From: Roseovarius confluentis
Lineage (GTDB): Bacteria > Pseudomonadota > Alphaproteobacteria > Rhodobacterales > Rhodobacteraceae
Reading direction: 5' to 3'
Assembly (NCBI RefSeq): GCF_002917925.1
Contig: NZ_PPFE01000005.1
Coordinates: forward strand, 124,001-188,000
Length of the DNA: 64,000 nucleotides
Shown: positions 42,709 through 52,656 of the stretch, piece after piece
Layout of the letters: each line of letters begins with the position of its first letter
How positions within the stretch are numbered: position 1 is the first letter of the stretch
The notes under the pieces: model-generated
The model's input: the letters and a program-made list of their open reading frames with translations, nothing else
Told to the model about the DNA's origin: nothing
Databases searched by the model: none
Program-made: the position numbers and the translations under genes

Positions 42709-44579
42709 ATATGAACGACCTTCGCGTAATGCCGCCACTGGCCCCGCTCGACATGCCCGAGCAGGATCTCGACGTTTGTTACGCAGATCCCAAGGCGCCC
42801 CCTGCCCGACCGGAAGAACGCGTCACGCTTTGGCGTTGCGTGGTCTTCATCCCGGCGATTCTGGCGACCATCGGTTTCATCTGGTTCATGTGGGACTGGT
42901 TCGGTGCCGATGGCATCACCTGGGTCGAGGGCACTCTGCTGGGCCTGATGTCGTTCAACGTGTTCTGGCTCTGCCTGACGGTCACCACGGTCTTGCTGGG
43001 GATCGGCTCTCTGACACAGGCGCTGAAGCGGCCCGGTCATCCACGACCTCTGAAGGTGGCGCTGTTGATGCCGATCTACAACGAGGTGCCGTGGTACGTG
43101 CTTGGCAACGCCCGTTCCATGCTGGAAGAACTGAGGGCGCGCGGCGGTCCGCATGAATACGCCATGTTCATCCTTAGTGATACGAGGGACGACGCTATCG
43201 CCCGTGCGGAACAGGATTCCATCCGCTCGCTTCAGGCCACGCTGTCTCCGGGGCTGCGCATCTACTATCGCAGACGCGCCGAGAATACCGACCGCAAAGT
43301 CGGCAACATCACGGACTGGGTGCAGAACTGGGGCGCCGACTGGCCCGCCATGCTGGTGCTGGATGCTGACAGCCTGATGTCCGGCCGCGCGATAGGCCGC
43401 CTGACCGATGCGCTGGCCCAGGATCCGGGCGCGGGCCTCATTCAAAGCTGTCCGCAGCTGATCGGCGCCAACACCGTTTTTTCCCGGATGCAGCAGTTCG
43501 CCAACGGCGTCTATGGCACCGCCCTCGCCGAGGGGCTGGCCCGCTGGACCGGGCAGGAAGGCAATTACTGGGGTCACAACGCGATCATCCGCACCGAGGC
43601 CTTTGCGGCCAGCGCCGGCCTGCCGCACCTGCGTTCGCTGACGGGCCGCGATCAGTTGATCATGAGCCACGATTTTGTCGAGGCCGGTCTGTTGCGCCGG
43701 GCCGGGTGGGGCGTGCGGGTCCTTCCGCGCATCCGCGGCTCTTACGAGGAAACGCCGCCGACGCTGATCGACCACATTCAACGAGACCGCCGCTGGTGCC
43801 AGGGCAACTTGCAGCACCTGCGCCTTCTCTCGACGCGCGGCCTGCGGACCGCATCGCGCTTTCACATGTTCCACGGCGCGATGAGCTATCTCGCGTCGCC
43901 GATCTGGTTCGCGCTTCTGGTGATGTGGGCGCTGATGGGCCAGGGCGGCGAAAAGTCCGTGCTGACCTACTTCCGTCCCGACAACCCGCTGATGCCGGTC
44001 TGGCCCGAGATGACCGAGGCGAAACACGTCCTGATCATTGCCCTTATGTATTCGCTGCTCTTGCTGCCGAAACTACTGGGCATCCTGGTGGTCCCGCTGA
44101 CACGGTCGCGCTTTGCCGAATACGGTGGGCCATGGCGTTTCGCGTTGTCATTCCTGTCCGAACTCGCGCTATCCGTCGCCTATGCGCCTATCCTGATGGT
44201 GCAGCAGATGATCGCGGTCTTCCGCACCGTGTTCGGCCTGCAAAGCGGCTGGAGCCCGCAACAACGCGATGGTGGCCGCTACGGCTTGGGCACCTTGCTG
44301 ATCTGCCATGCGCTGGAAACGGCAAGCGGTGTCCTGCTGGTCGCCGGCATGGCGGCGGGGCTGGTGTCGCTTTGGCTGCTTCCGATCGCGGTCAGTCTTG
44401 TTCTGGCGGTTCCCCTGTCGGCCCTCAGCGGCGTGTCGCTGAAGGGCCTGGTGTCCAAGTGGATGGGAACAAAGGAACTATGGCGCGAACCCCCGATCAC
44501 CCAGGCCGCGCGTCATTACCGCGCCGAACTGAAGCAGGCTCTGGAAGGCAAGCCACCCTCGCGGCAGGCTGCGGAATAA
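42705..44579 (+). CDS. opgH: Glucans biosynthesis glucosyltransferase H
   Basis: 624-residue inner-membrane GT2 that polymerises beta-glucan from UDP-glucose. An N-terminal PPLAPLDMPEQD segment typical of OpgH precedes two membrane spans. The catalytic domain has VLDADSLM and the QxxRW-like RDRRWCQGN; further spans follow. The start is ATG 42705 overlapping the opgG stop. Three successive ATGA junctions suggest tightly coupled synthesis of the complex. Confidence 0.95.
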   Translation: MNMNDLRVMPPLAPLDMPEQDLDVCYADPKAPPARPEERVTLWRCVVFIPAILATIGFIWFMWDWFGADGITWVEGTLLGLMSFNVFWLCLTVTTVLLGIGSLTQALKRPGHPRPLKVALLMPIYNEVPWYVLGNARSMLEELRARGGPHEYAMFILSDTRDDAIARAEQDSIRSLQATLSPGLRIYYRRRAENTDRKVGNITDWVQNWGADWPAMLVLDADSLMSGRAIGRLTDALAQDPGAGLIQSCPQLIGANTVFSRMQQFANGVYGTALAEGLARWTGQEGNYWGHNAIIRTEAFAASAGLPHLRSLTGRDQLIMSHDFVEAGLLRRAGWGVRVLPRIRGSYEETPPTLIDHIQRDRRWCQGNLQHLRLLSTRGLRTASRFHMFHGAMSYLASPIWFALLVMWALMGQGGEKSVLTYFRPDNPLMPVWPEMTEAKHVLIIALMYSLLLLPKLLGILVVPLTRSRFAEYGGPWRFALSFLSELALSVAYAPILMVQQMIAVFRTVFGLQSGWSPQQRDGGRYGLGTLLICHALETASGVLLVAGMAAGLVSLWLLPIAVSLVLAVPLSALSGVSLKGLVSKWMGTKELWREPPITQAARHYRAELKQALEGKPPSRQAAE

Positions 44580-44586
44580 CCGAGGC

Positions 44587-45054
44587 TCAGCTGTCGTAGG
44601 CTGTTACCGGCAAACCCGTTTCGATCCAGCCCGGCCCGACGGACGAACCCAACATGCCTTCGGGTACGTTGATGACCCGGGTATATCCTTCCTCGGTCAG
44701 GGCAATGCTCAGCCGTGCGGAACGGACGCCACGCGCGCAGATCAAGGCGATCGGCACATCCTTGCGTGCGCCCGTCAATGCATCCAGATGGGCAATGAAC
44801 CCGGCATCCCGCATGTCGATCGGATGGGCACCCTGGCCAATACCGGTGCGCGTCCATTCGTCGGGCCGGCGAATATCAACAAGGATGATCTCGCCGGCCT
44901 TCGCCGCATCAAAAGCGTCACGGACCGAGAGCGCAGCACCGTCTAATTGCCGCCTCGGCCAGACCGCCCAGCCGAGAGCCGCCGCCGTGCCAACCCCCAA
45001 GACTGCCCCTAGCAGGGCGCGGCGAGAGAGGCGCGAGGCGGGTTGTCCTGTCAT
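44587..45054 (-). CDS. Rhodanese-like protein with N-terminal signal/anchor
   Basis: 155 residues. RLSRRALLGAVLGVGTAAAL is a Tat-like signal or membrane anchor. The rhodanese domain follows, with ILVDIRRPDEW and the active-site Cys loop LICARGVRSARL. Probably a periplasmic sulfurtransferase or sulfur sensor. It is convergent with opgH, 7 bases apart. Confidence 0.87.
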   Translation of the reverse strand: MTGQPASRLSRRALLGAVLGVGTAAALGWAVWPRRQLDGAALSVRDAFDAAKAGEIILVDIRRPDEWTRTGIGQGAHPIDMRDAGFIAHLDALTGARKDVPIALICARGVRSARLSIALTEEGYTRVINVPEGMLGSSVGPGWIETGLPVTAYDS

Positions 45055-45106
45055 CTTTTTCGTCCTGAAGGATCCGCACTAAACATATCTCGCCCCTGTG
45101 CACCTG

Positions 45107-45895
45107 TCATGGTCCGCCGCTTCGTCGCACAACACGTTCGCGTGCACGGGCAAGCCAGCCAAGCGATGTCTCGGTGTCACCTTGGGGCCTGTACTCTGCG
45201 CCCAGTGGGCGGTTCCAGCCAAGCGCGTCGATTTCGTGGAACACCATGTCATAGTCGAGATCGCCGTGATCCGGCCCACCCCGGTCAGGCACGGCAGCGA
45301 ACTGAATATGCCCGATATCAGGCAGGACCGCGCGCAGGCGCGCGATCACATCGCCCTCGACCCGCGCCACGTGGTAGCAATCGAACATGAGCTTCAGGTT
45401 CGGCGCGTTCACGTCCGCAATCACCTGCTGCGCATGGTCGGTGGATTGCAGAAAATAGCCGGGAGCGTCGAACGGGTTGATCGGCTCGATCAGGATGGTC
45501 CTGTCGGATGCGATGTCACACGCATAGGCAAGGTTGTCCCTGAAAACCGATCCGGCCTTTGCCCCCTCCGCCCGGCCTGCCATGACATGGATCGCCTCGG
45601 CGTCTGCAGCGCGAGCGTAGTCTACAGCTGCATCGATGGCGGCGCGCGCGTCCGCCGCGCGTCCCGGCAGGGCGGTCAGGCCGAAATCCCCGGCGGATAC
45701 GTTGCCCTGAGCGGTGTTTAGGCCAAGAAGGGGCAGTCCCGTCTCGTTCAACGCGTCACGCAGAGCCTCGGGCGGCGTGTCGTAGGGCCAATGACATTCC
45801 ACCGCATCGAAACCGGCCCGCGCGGCCGCACGTACGGCCTGCGGCAAATCCAGCCGCGACCAAAGGAAACCCAGATTGGCGGAAAACCTCGGCAT
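45107..45895 (-). CDS. hyi: Hydroxypyruvate isomerase family protein
   Basis: 262-residue TIM barrel of the Hyi/xylose-isomerase-like family interconverting hydroxypyruvate and tartronate semialdehyde. FSANLGFLW and GFDAVECHWPYDTP at the N-terminus, ILIEPINPFDAPGYFL near 148 and LMFDCYHVARVEGD near 180 carry metal ligands. Fits glyoxylate or serine-type metabolism, but the partner gene is not adjacent. Confidence 0.87.
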   Translation of the reverse strand: MPRFSANLGFLWSRLDLPQAVRAAARAGFDAVECHWPYDTPPEALRDALNETGLPLLGLNTAQGNVSAGDFGLTALPGRAADARAAIDAAVDYARAADAEAIHVMAGRAEGAKAGSVFRDNLAYACDIASDRTILIEPINPFDAPGYFLQSTDHAQQVIADVNAPNLKLMFDCYHVARVEGDVIARLRAVLPDIGHIQFAAVPDRGGPDHGDLDYDMVFHEIDALGWNRPLGAEYRPQGDTETSLGWLARARERVVRRSGGP

Positions 45896-45980
45896 GAGAC
45901 CTGCTTGACCCGCTTTTGCACAGAGGACGACCCTGCTAAATCACAACCATAGATGACGCATTGACCCAAGGGAAAACACC

Positions 45981-47021
45981 ATAAAGGCCGTGTTGTTCGA
46001 CCAGTTCGGCGTCACGCCGAAGATCGCAAATGTTCCGGACCCGACACCGGATGGCAAGGGCGTTGTCATCGAGGTCGGCGCGACGGGCGTGTGCCGCAGC
46101 GATTGGCACGGCTGGATGGGCCACGATCCAGACATCACGCTTCCCCATGTTCCCGGTCACGAACTGGCGGGTCGGGTTGCGGCGGTCGGGCGCGAGGTGC
46201 GGCGGTGGAAAGTGGGAGACCGTGTGACGGTGCCGTTCGTCGGCGGCTGCGGCACCTGCCCGGAATGTCACGCGGGCCATCAGCAGGTCTGCCACAACCA
46301 GTTTCAACCCGGGTTCACGCACTGGGGGTCCTTCGCGCAGTATGTCGCTATCGGGCAAGCCGACCTGAACCTGGTGGCCCTTCCCGACACGATGTCTTTC
46401 GAAACCGCGGCAAGCCTTGGCTGCCGGTTCGCAACCGCCTTCCGCGCGGTGGTCGACCAGGGACGTGTCCGGGCGGGCGAGTGGGTCGCCGTGCATGGCT
46501 GCGGAGGTGTGGGACTTTCGGCTCTTATGATCGCGCGGGCAATCGGGGCGCAAACGGTCGCCATCGACATATCAGAAAACAAGCTGACCCTCGCCCGAAG
46601 CTGCGGCGCGACGCATACGATTGACGCCACCGCGGCTGGCGACGTGGTCCAAGCAGTGCGCGACATCACCGACGGTGGCGCGCATGTGTCGCTCGATGCG
46701 CTTGGTCACCCGACGACATTCTTCAACTCGGTCTCGAACTTGCGCAAGCATGGGCGTCACGTGCAGATTGGCCTGCTTTTGGCGGAACAGGCCACGCCGG
46801 CCGCCCCGATGGCGAAGGTAATCGGCGACGAGCTTGAAATCCTCGGCAGCCACGGGATGCAAGCGCATCGCTACGATGCCATGCTGGCGATGATCCAATC
46901 CGGCTTGCTGTCTCCCGATAAACTTATAGGCGACCGCATTTCGCTCGAGGCGTCCATCGACGCCTTGACGGGAATGGACAACTTCGCCGGCATTGGTGCG
47001 ACCGTCATTACCGAATTCTAA
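45981..47021 (+). CDS. Zinc-dependent alcohol dehydrogenase, unusual start
   Basis: About 346 residues, medium-chain dehydrogenase. [12 protein letters not shown] holds the catalytic Zn Cys, [10 protein letters not shown] the His/Glu, and [17 protein letters not shown] the structural Zn cysteines; [15 protein letters not shown] is the NAD(P) fold. The family begins M-K-A-V-L-F-D-x-F; here the codon in the Met position is ATA (45981), with AGGG 8 bases upstream. GTG 45990, three codons later, is the nearest normal start and would still give a nearly full protein. Confidence 0.88.
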   Translation: MKAVLFDQFGVTPKIANVPDPTPDGKGVVIEVGATGVCRSDWHGWMGHDPDITLPHVPGHELAGRVAAVGREVRRWKVGDRVTVPFVGGCGTCPECHAGHQQVCHNQFQPGFTHWGSFAQYVAIGQADLNLVALPDTMSFETAASLGCRFATAFRAVVDQGRVRAGEWVAVHGCGGVGLSALMIARAIGAQTVAIDISENKLTLARSCGATHTIDATAAGDVVQAVRDITDGGAHVSLDALGHPTTFFNSVSNLRKHGRHVQIGLLLAEQATPAAPMAKVIGDELEILGSHGMQAHRYDAMLAMIQSGLLSPDKLIGDRISLEASIDALTGMDNFAGIGATVITEF

Positions 47022-47029
47022 AGGAATTC

Positions 47030-47080
47030 TGGTCGGAGTGAGAGGATTCGAACCTCCGGCCCCTGCCTCCCGAAGACAGT
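47030..47080. repeat. Left attachment repeat: 3' half of tRNA-Pro
   Basis: 51 bases identical to 53944-53994, running from the CCA end of tRNA-Pro to the anticodon stem. After 47080 the match stops and the D-arm and acceptor 5' side are missing, so this is not a gene but the duplicated integration site. Confidence 0.95.
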
Positions 47081-47357
47081 TCGGAAATCTTGGGAACAGA
47101 AAAACAAGACATTTTAATTGCTCATAACTTCGTATTACCCCAGAAATCCGTCAGATATCTGGGACGGTACCAGAAACATCGGACCTGCATGCTTAGCATC
47201 TTTGAGCCGCTATTCCACGTCAGCATTTTTTGCATGCCTCACGCAATCTCGCTCTGAAAACCCAAAATCAGTACAGGTTCAGCCCAAATCTTGACACAAG
47301 ATCCATTAAAAAGAAACGAACCGTTTCGCGGTTTAAATTTCAGCTTGTGAGGGGCTA
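47081..47357. other. Non-coding entry region of the island
   Basis: Noticeably AT-richer than the window. It contains two TCTGGG-type motifs (47138-47150 on the minus strand and 47155-47167 on the plus strand) like the one near the other island end, candidates for integrase arm sites. A promoter for the glycosyltransferase gene should lie in the last 100 bases. No gene seen. Confidence 0.5.
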
Positions 47358-48554
47358 ATGAAGAACGAAACAATCTCTGTTGCATTTGTCCTGCCATGTC
47401 TCAACGAGGTTGCGACGCTGGAGAAGTGCATTCTCAGAGCGCAGGTCGCTCTGGCAGAAATTCGTGAGAAGTTTGGCCTTTCCGGCGAAGTGATCGTTGC
47501 TGACAACGGCAGCACCGATGGCAGCCAGGACATTGCCCGACGCGCGGGCGCAAGGGTCGTGGATGTGCCGGAACGCGGCTACGGCGCGGCGCTGCTCGCC
47601 GGGTTCGGCGCGGCGAAATCGCAATATCTCGTCATGGGCGATAGCGATTGCTCCTATGACTTCGTCGAGGCCGTCCCGATGATCGAAGAGCTTTTGAACG
47701 GTGCCGACTTGTGCATGGGCAACCGGTTTCGCGGCGGCATCAAACCCGGCGCAATGCCGTGGAAAAACCGCTACATCGGAAATCCGGCCCTTTCGGGTCT
47801 CCTGAGGTTTCTCTTCAAGACCGACATTGGCGACGCCCATTGCGGCCTGCGCGCCCTGACTGCACCCGCTTTCGAAGGCCTTAACCTGTCGTCATCCGGA
47901 ATGGAGTTCGCCTCCGAAATGCTCCTGAAATCCGTCTTGCTGGATTACCGGATCGCGGAAGTGCCGGTCACCCTGTCGCCAGATCAGCGCGGCCGCGATC
48001 CGCATCTGAATCCTTGGCGCGACGGGATGCGGCACCTCATCTACATGCTTTTGCTCAGTCCAAGCTGGCTCTTCATGGTGCCTGGCCTCGCGCTTGGAGT
48101 GCTCGGGCTTGTATTGATGACCGCCCTGCTGTCCGTCGAGGGCGATGACTTGGTGCAAATCGGCTTCTTCTTCTTTGGCAGCCACTGGGCCGTCATGGCC
48201 AGCGCCGCAATGGTCATCTCCGTGCAAACGATCATCATGGGGTTGTTCGCCCAGCTCTACAATTACAAGGCACTGATCCGGCGGCCCAGCAAACGGGCCA
48301 TAGCCTTTCTCACTGCGTCACGGCTCGAATACTGGCTTCTGGCCGGCTTGTTGCTGATCGCGGGCGGCCTTGCGTGGATCAGCACCATCACGCTCGGCTG
48401 GATTGCATCCGACTATGCTGGCCTCAGCGCGATGCGGTCGATGATCGCAGCAGGAACGATGTGCGTGATCGGTGCGCAGGTATTCTTTGCCGGTTTCCTG
48501 ATGTCGGTGGTCTCCGGCAACCGCTCGCAGCATCTGTATGCAGCAAGTGTCTGA
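47358..48554 (+). CDS. GT2 glycosyltransferase with C-terminal membrane helices
   Basis: 398 residues. The N-terminal GT-A domain has LPCLNEVATLEKC, VIVADNGSTDGS (nucleotide site), GYGAALLAGF and MGDSDCSYDF (DxD-like). Four or so membrane helices follow from about residue 230. It resembles polyprenyl-phosphate glycosyltransferases such as dolichol-phosphate mannosyltransferase, which charge a lipid carrier for later transfer across the membrane. First gene in the island, 20 bases before the next. Confidence 0.9.
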   Translation: MKNETISVAFVLPCLNEVATLEKCILRAQVALAEIREKFGLSGEVIVADNGSTDGSQDIARRAGARVVDVPERGYGAALLAGFGAAKSQYLVMGDSDCSYDFVEAVPMIEELLNGADLCMGNRFRGGIKPGAMPWKNRYIGNPALSGLLRFLFKTDIGDAHCGLRALTAPAFEGLNLSSSGMEFASEMLLKSVLLDYRIAEVPVTLSPDQRGRDPHLNPWRDGMRHLIYMLLLSPSWLFMVPGLALGVLGLVLMTALLSVEGDDLVQIGFFFFGSHWAVMASAAMVISVQTIIMGLFAQLYNYKALIRRPSKRAIAFLTASRLEYWLLAGLLLIAGGLAWISTITLGWIASDYAGLSAMRSMIAAGTMCVIGAQVFFAGFLMSVVSGNRSQHLYAASV

Positions 48555-48572
48555 CCAAAGCTGGCAGATGCG

Positions 48573-49580
48573 ATGATGAAGCAGGCAAATATCATCGACG
48601 GAGCCGAACCAAGACAAAGCCAGCTGTGGATCGCGCTGGCCGTCACGGTCGGCGCGGTACTGGGGATCGTGGCCCTCTTCTTTGCCAGCGAAGCGTCCTT
48701 CCCCAGTCTTGCGGCCCTGTGCGCCCGCGTCCCCCTTTGGACCTATGGCATCGTTGCCCTTGGCCAGGCGACCATCGTATTGCTGGCGGCTGTCCGCTGG
48801 CGCGTGTTGCTGAAAGCCGTTTCGCCCCGGGGCAAAACCTTGGCCCTCCGCCATGCAACCGCGGCGACGACATCGGCCGCCATTGCAGGACAGTTTTTGC
48901 CGATCCAGCTTTGCACCCCGGTAATTCGCGCATGGTTAGCGGCGCGTTTCGATATCCCTGTCCTGAGATCCCTGGGCACGTCGGCATTGGAGCAAACGTT
49001 TCAGCTTCTCGTGCTGGTCAGCGCAGCAGGCCTGAGCGTGTTGTTACTGCTGCCAACACCCGGCTGGGTGTTCGATGCGAGTGCCGCGATCCTGTTCATG
49101 ACCGCCCTGGTCTTCTTCGTCCGATTATCAATTCAGCTGGCGTCGAAACTGCTTACACATATCGCTGATCATGGGGCGCCACTTTTGACGCGTTCCGCCG
49201 ATCGTCTGCGCCTGGGCGTCGAAAGGGCCGCGCAGTTGCCCGACCACATCCTGACATCGGTCACCGCACTGAGTCTTCTTGGGTATGCTGTCCTTGCCGC
49301 GCTGAATGTCCTGCTGCTCAGCACCATCGCGGGCGTGGACATCCTGCCACTTCTGATCGCTTATCCGTTGGTTCTGTTCCTTATGTCGCTGCCCGTGTTC
49401 CCCGGCGGGCTTGGCGTGGTCGAAGCGACATGGGCGGGCGTCCTCGCGCGCGAAGGCCTGCCCTTCGATCAGGCGGTCGAAGCCGCTCTGGCGTTGCGGG
49501 TGGTCTCGACCCTGGGCTTCTTCCTAATCGCGCCGCTGCTCCTCGCCGACCTCCAGCCACGCAGGCGGAGCGCGCCATGA
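48573..49580 (+). CDS. Flippase-like UPF0104/LPG-synthase transmembrane-domain protein
   Basis: 335-residue multipass membrane protein of the lysylphosphatidylglycerol-synthase TM family. AVRWRVLLKAVSPRG near 75, ATTSAAIAGQFLPIQ, and PVFPGGLGVVEATWAGVLA near the end are typical. Such proteins are proposed to flip lipid-linked molecules. The stop overlaps the next gene as ATGA. Its place between glycosyltransferases suits a role in moving a lipid-linked sugar. Confidence 0.85.
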   Translation: MMKQANIIDGAEPRQSQLWIALAVTVGAVLGIVALFFASEASFPSLAALCARVPLWTYGIVALGQATIVLLAAVRWRVLLKAVSPRGKTLALRHATAATTSAAIAGQFLPIQLCTPVIRAWLAARFDIPVLRSLGTSALEQTFQLLVLVSAAGLSVLLLLPTPGWVFDASAAILFMTALVFFVRLSIQLASKLLTHIADHGAPLLTRSADRLRLGVERAAQLPDHILTSVTALSLLGYAVLAALNVLLLSTIAGVDILPLLIAYPLVLFLMSLPVFPGGLGVVEATWAGVLAREGLPFDQAVEAALALRVVSTLGFFLIAPLLLADLQPRRRSAP

Positions 49581-50521
49581 CCCGGCCCTGGCTTTCTGTG
49601 ATCATGCCGATCTTCAACGGCCATGCGACTCTGGACACAGCGCTGTCATCGCTTGCAGGGCAATGCGATGGGCTCGAGATCATCGCCGTCGATCAAGCGT
49701 CAACCGATGGCAGTCGCGATCTGCTACAGGCGGCGCAAATCCGTCTTCCGATCCGGATCATCGACAATCCCGACGGCAGTTCGTGGACCGAGAACACCAA
49801 CATCGGCCTGCATGAGGCCCGCGCACCGCTTATCACCATGCTGCATCAGGACGATGTCTGGTCGCCTGGGCGCGCCGCGCTTCTCAAAGACATGGCCGGC
49901 CGGCATGAAGAGGTCGACATTTGGGCGCATGGTGCTGACCTCATTGACGAACACGGGGCAACCGTCGGTCAGATGTGTCCACCATTCGGGACGGCGCGCC
50001 GTGTTCTGACGTCCGAAGAGGCGATGTCGCACCTGATCGTGCAAAACACCCTGGCGCTGCCCGCTGTCATGTTCCGGCGCGATGCCGCGCTACACAAGGG
50101 CGGTCTTGATGAGGCACTTTGGTACACTGCGGATTGGGATCTTTGGCTGAGCCTTGCGCAAAACGGTTTGGCCTGGGATCCCGGACACGCCTCGGCGTTC
50201 AGGATTCACGCTAACTCCCTGACCATGACCGGTTCGCGGAACTTGCAGTCCTTCAAACGCCAGTTGGAGATACCGCTCGACCGGCATCTCGTGCATCTGC
50301 CGGACCGGCTCAGGCGGCGCGCCCGCAGACGCGCGGAGGCAGCCAACGCGCTCAACGTCTGTTTGGCGGGCCTGCATCACCGCAGTCTTCGCGGTGTTGG
50401 TTCAGCCCTTCGAAAGGCTTTCATGCTTGGCCCTAACGAATGGAGCGATTTTCTCATGACAACACAGATCGTGAACAGGTTGGCGCCCCGGATGAAGCTG
50501 GCAATGAAAAAAGGAACATGA
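49577..50521 (+). CDS. GT2 glycosyltransferase
   Basis: 314 residues, soluble GT-A fold: LSVIMPIFNGHATLDTALSS at the start, IIAVDQASTDGS near 40, and HQDDVWSPGRAALL (DxD-like site) near 95. Two later acidic segments, DEALWYTADWDLWL, fit acceptor/catalytic regions. ATG 49577 overlaps the previous stop; the longer upstream frame is out-of-frame coding of the flippase gene. Confidence 0.9.
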   Translation: MTRPWLSVIMPIFNGHATLDTALSSLAGQCDGLEIIAVDQASTDGSRDLLQAAQIRLPIRIIDNPDGSSWTENTNIGLHEARAPLITMLHQDDVWSPGRAALLKDMAGRHEEVDIWAHGADLIDEHGATVGQMCPPFGTARRVLTSEEAMSHLIVQNTLALPAVMFRRDAALHKGGLDEALWYTADWDLWLSLAQNGLAWDPGHASAFRIHANSLTMTGSRNLQSFKRQLEIPLDRHLVHLPDRLRRRARRRAEAANALNVCLAGLHHRSLRGVGSALRKAFMLGPNEWSDFLMTTQIVNRLAPRMKLAMKKGT

Positions 50522-50522
50522 C

Positions 50523-51149
50523 ATGGGATCTATCGGAGCAAGCGTAAGACGTGCCTTTGGCCCCTATGAGAGGCAGGTTTCGGAACTCTACCGCCGTGTT
50601 TTCATCGACCTGGAGAATCTGGCGGCCTGTATCCAGGACTGGGCAGATCCGACCGCCATCTGTGAAATCGGCTGTGGCGAGGGCGCATTGGCCGAACGCC
50701 TTTGCCGGGACTTTCCTGATGCGTCCTACCTAGGCATCGACATCGCCCCGCAACTTGGACGCATGTATGACGGGGATCGTGCCGAATTCCGCCAGATCGA
50801 CGCACAGGACCTGGCCGAAGAACGCAGCGGACAGTTCGATCTGGTTGTCCTCAACGATGTCATGCACCATGTGCCGGTCGGTATCCGCGCGGACATCCTG
50901 CAAGCCGCGAAAAAGCTTTTGGTGCCCGGCGGTGTTCTGGTGTTCAAGGACTGGCTCAGACGCAGCACGCCCATTCACGCGGCCTGCTATGTGGCCGACG
51001 TCTATATCGGTGGCGACAAGAACGTCGCCTACATGGCCATGGAAGAGCAACGGGAGCTGATCGCTTCGGTGTTCGGGCCCGCAGCGGTCGCGGCGGAGCA
51101 ATCGATCAGACCCTGGTCTCAGAACCACGCCTTCAAGGTTGTCAGATAG
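50523..51149 (+). CDS. Class I SAM-dependent methyltransferase
   Basis: 208 residues with the Rossmann-like motif ICEIGCGEGALAERL near 45, YLGIDIAPQ near 68, and FDLVVLNDVMHHVP near 104. The usual small-molecule or glycan methyltransferase plan. AAGGAA precedes the ATG, one base after the previous gene. Possibly decorates the island's glycan or lipid product. Confidence 0.88.
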   Translation: MGSIGASVRRAFGPYERQVSELYRRVFIDLENLAACIQDWADPTAICEIGCGEGALAERLCRDFPDASYLGIDIAPQLGRMYDGDRAEFRQIDAQDLAEERSGQFDLVVLNDVMHHVPVGIRADILQAAKKLLVPGGVLVFKDWLRRSTPIHAACYVADVYIGGDKNVAYMAMEEQRELIASVFGPAAVAAEQSIRPWSQNHAFKVVR

Positions 51150-51159
51150 GCCATTGGAG

Positions 51160-52656
51160 ATGACGGCAATCACGTGCATCCAACCTCCGGGGCTCAGTCA
51201 CGAACAAAGGCTTACGTTTGCGATAAGGCTGTTCATCCTGGTGAAAATCGCCGCCTTGTTTGTGCTGGCGATCAACACGCGCTTTGTGATGGATGAGTTT
51301 TGGCACTTCACCCAGCCTGTATATCTGTTCGACGGCACCTTCGACACGATATGGCCCAAGAAAGCGGTTGGCTACGCGGTCTTCTACGAACTGTCCCACC
51401 TGATCGGCTGGGATGCGACATCTATGTTGATCACGGGCCGGTTGACCACAGCCTGCCTTTCGCTGGCGTTGATCGTGTGCATCTACAAATGCGCCCGCGC
51501 CTTGGGCCACGAGCGTATCACAGCGATCCTGGCAGTGGCGCTCCTGCTCAGTTTCAGCAGCTATATCGAGCGCGGATTCCGACTTCGGTCCGAGCCGCTC
51601 GCCACGCTGTTTGCGGCTTTGGCCGTGCTGGTCGTCATCCGATATGAAACCGACCGTGCCAAGACCCTTCTGATCGCGGGGTTGCTCAGCGGGTTGGCCT
51701 TCGTGACGACGCAGAAATCGGTCTATTTCAACTTTGCCCTGGGGGCCGCTTTGGTGGTCGATGCCCTCTGCATGCGCTCTGCCTCGCGCGCGTTCTTTCG
51801 CGGAGGGCTGCTCATTCTCGGCTGGGCCGGTGCCATATTCTTCTACGGCGCCCTGCTCGGCGGCACCGCGATGCCGCAGGTCCTGAAGATGCTTTTCCTC
51901 GGGCCGGTCGAACTCGCCCTCCATGGTGGCAGCTACTATGAAGGGCTGGATGCCTTTGTCTGGCAGACGCTTTTGCGCAACGCTGTGCCGTACGCGCTGG
52001 TGTGCCTTGGCCTTGTCCTGTCAGCTGCGCGTATTCTCAAATGCGACAGTGCCGCGCGGATATTTCTTGTCCACGCGGTCCTGCTGACCGGGCTTGTCTT
52101 CTTTCACAACCAGACATGGCCCTACGTGTTCTCAATGGCGCTGCCATTCCTGGCGGTCTTTGGCGCTGTTGCCCTGACAGTCCTGCTGCGGCAGGGGGCA
52201 AGCCGGTCCGCAATGGCGCTGGTCATCCTGTCGGTGATCGCCGTACAGAGCATCGTTCGCAATGTGCAGTACCTGGGCCACGACAATCTCGCTCAACTCG
52301 CACTCGTGCAACAGGCTGAAGCGCAGCTTGCGCAGGACGAGACATATTTCGACGGCATCGGCATGATCCCGAGCCGCCGTATGGAGCCCCGCCTGTGGCT
52401 CGATGCCCAGGCCGTTCGTGAAACGAACGAAGAAGGGCGGAATTCCACGCTCTACGGCGCATTACTCCGTGCCGAGCCTCACCTTGTGATTGCGACGTAT
52501 CGCACAGACGGGTTGAGCTCCGTATTCGGTGATGCTCTGAATACGACATACGGCTTCCTAACTTCACATATTTTGCTGCGGCTCGAAGCTAATCGGATCC
52601 TGACACCTCCAAAGGCCGAGCGGGCTCCGCTCTTCAACGGTATATATACCGATTGA
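51160..52656 (+). CDS. GT-C (ArnT/GT39-like) membrane glycosyltransferase
   Basis: About 498 residues with ten or more membrane spans. NTRFVMDEFWHFTQPVYLFD near 35-55 contains the acidic pair typical of the first periplasmic loop of GT-C enzymes using polyprenyl-phosphate sugars. It would transfer the sugar made by the first gene to a periplasmic acceptor. ATG 51160 is chosen; TTG 51139, overlapping the methyltransferase, is also possible, and neither has a good ribosome-binding site. Confidence 0.82.
   Translation: MTAITCIQPPGLSHEQRLTFAIRLFILVKIAALFVLAINTRFVMDEFWHFTQPVYLFDGTFDTIWPKKAVGYAVFYELSHLIGWDATSMLITGRLTTACLSLALIVCIYKCARALGHERITAILAVALLLSFSSYIERGFRLRSEPLATLFAALAVLVVIRYETDRAKTLLIAGLLSGLAFVTTQKSVYFNFALGAALVVDALCMRSASRAFFRGGLLILGWAGAIFFYGALLGGTAMPQVLKMLFLGPVELALHGGSYYEGLDAFVWQTLLRNAVPYALVCLGLVLSAARILKCDSAARIFLVHAVLLTGLVFFHNQTWPYVFSMALPFLAVFGAVALTVLLRQGASRSAMALVILSVIAVQSIVRNVQYLGHDNLAQLALVQQAEAQLAQDETYFDGIGMIPSRRMEPRLWLDAQAVRETNEEGRNSTLYGALLRAEPHLVIATYRTDGLSSVFGDALNTTYGFLTSHILLRLEANRILTPPKAERAPLFNGIYTD

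Noticed and set aside
47030..47080. Second tRNA-Pro gene
   Set aside because: Only the 3' half is present; the D-arm and 5' acceptor strand are replaced by unrelated sequence, so it is an attachment-site copy.
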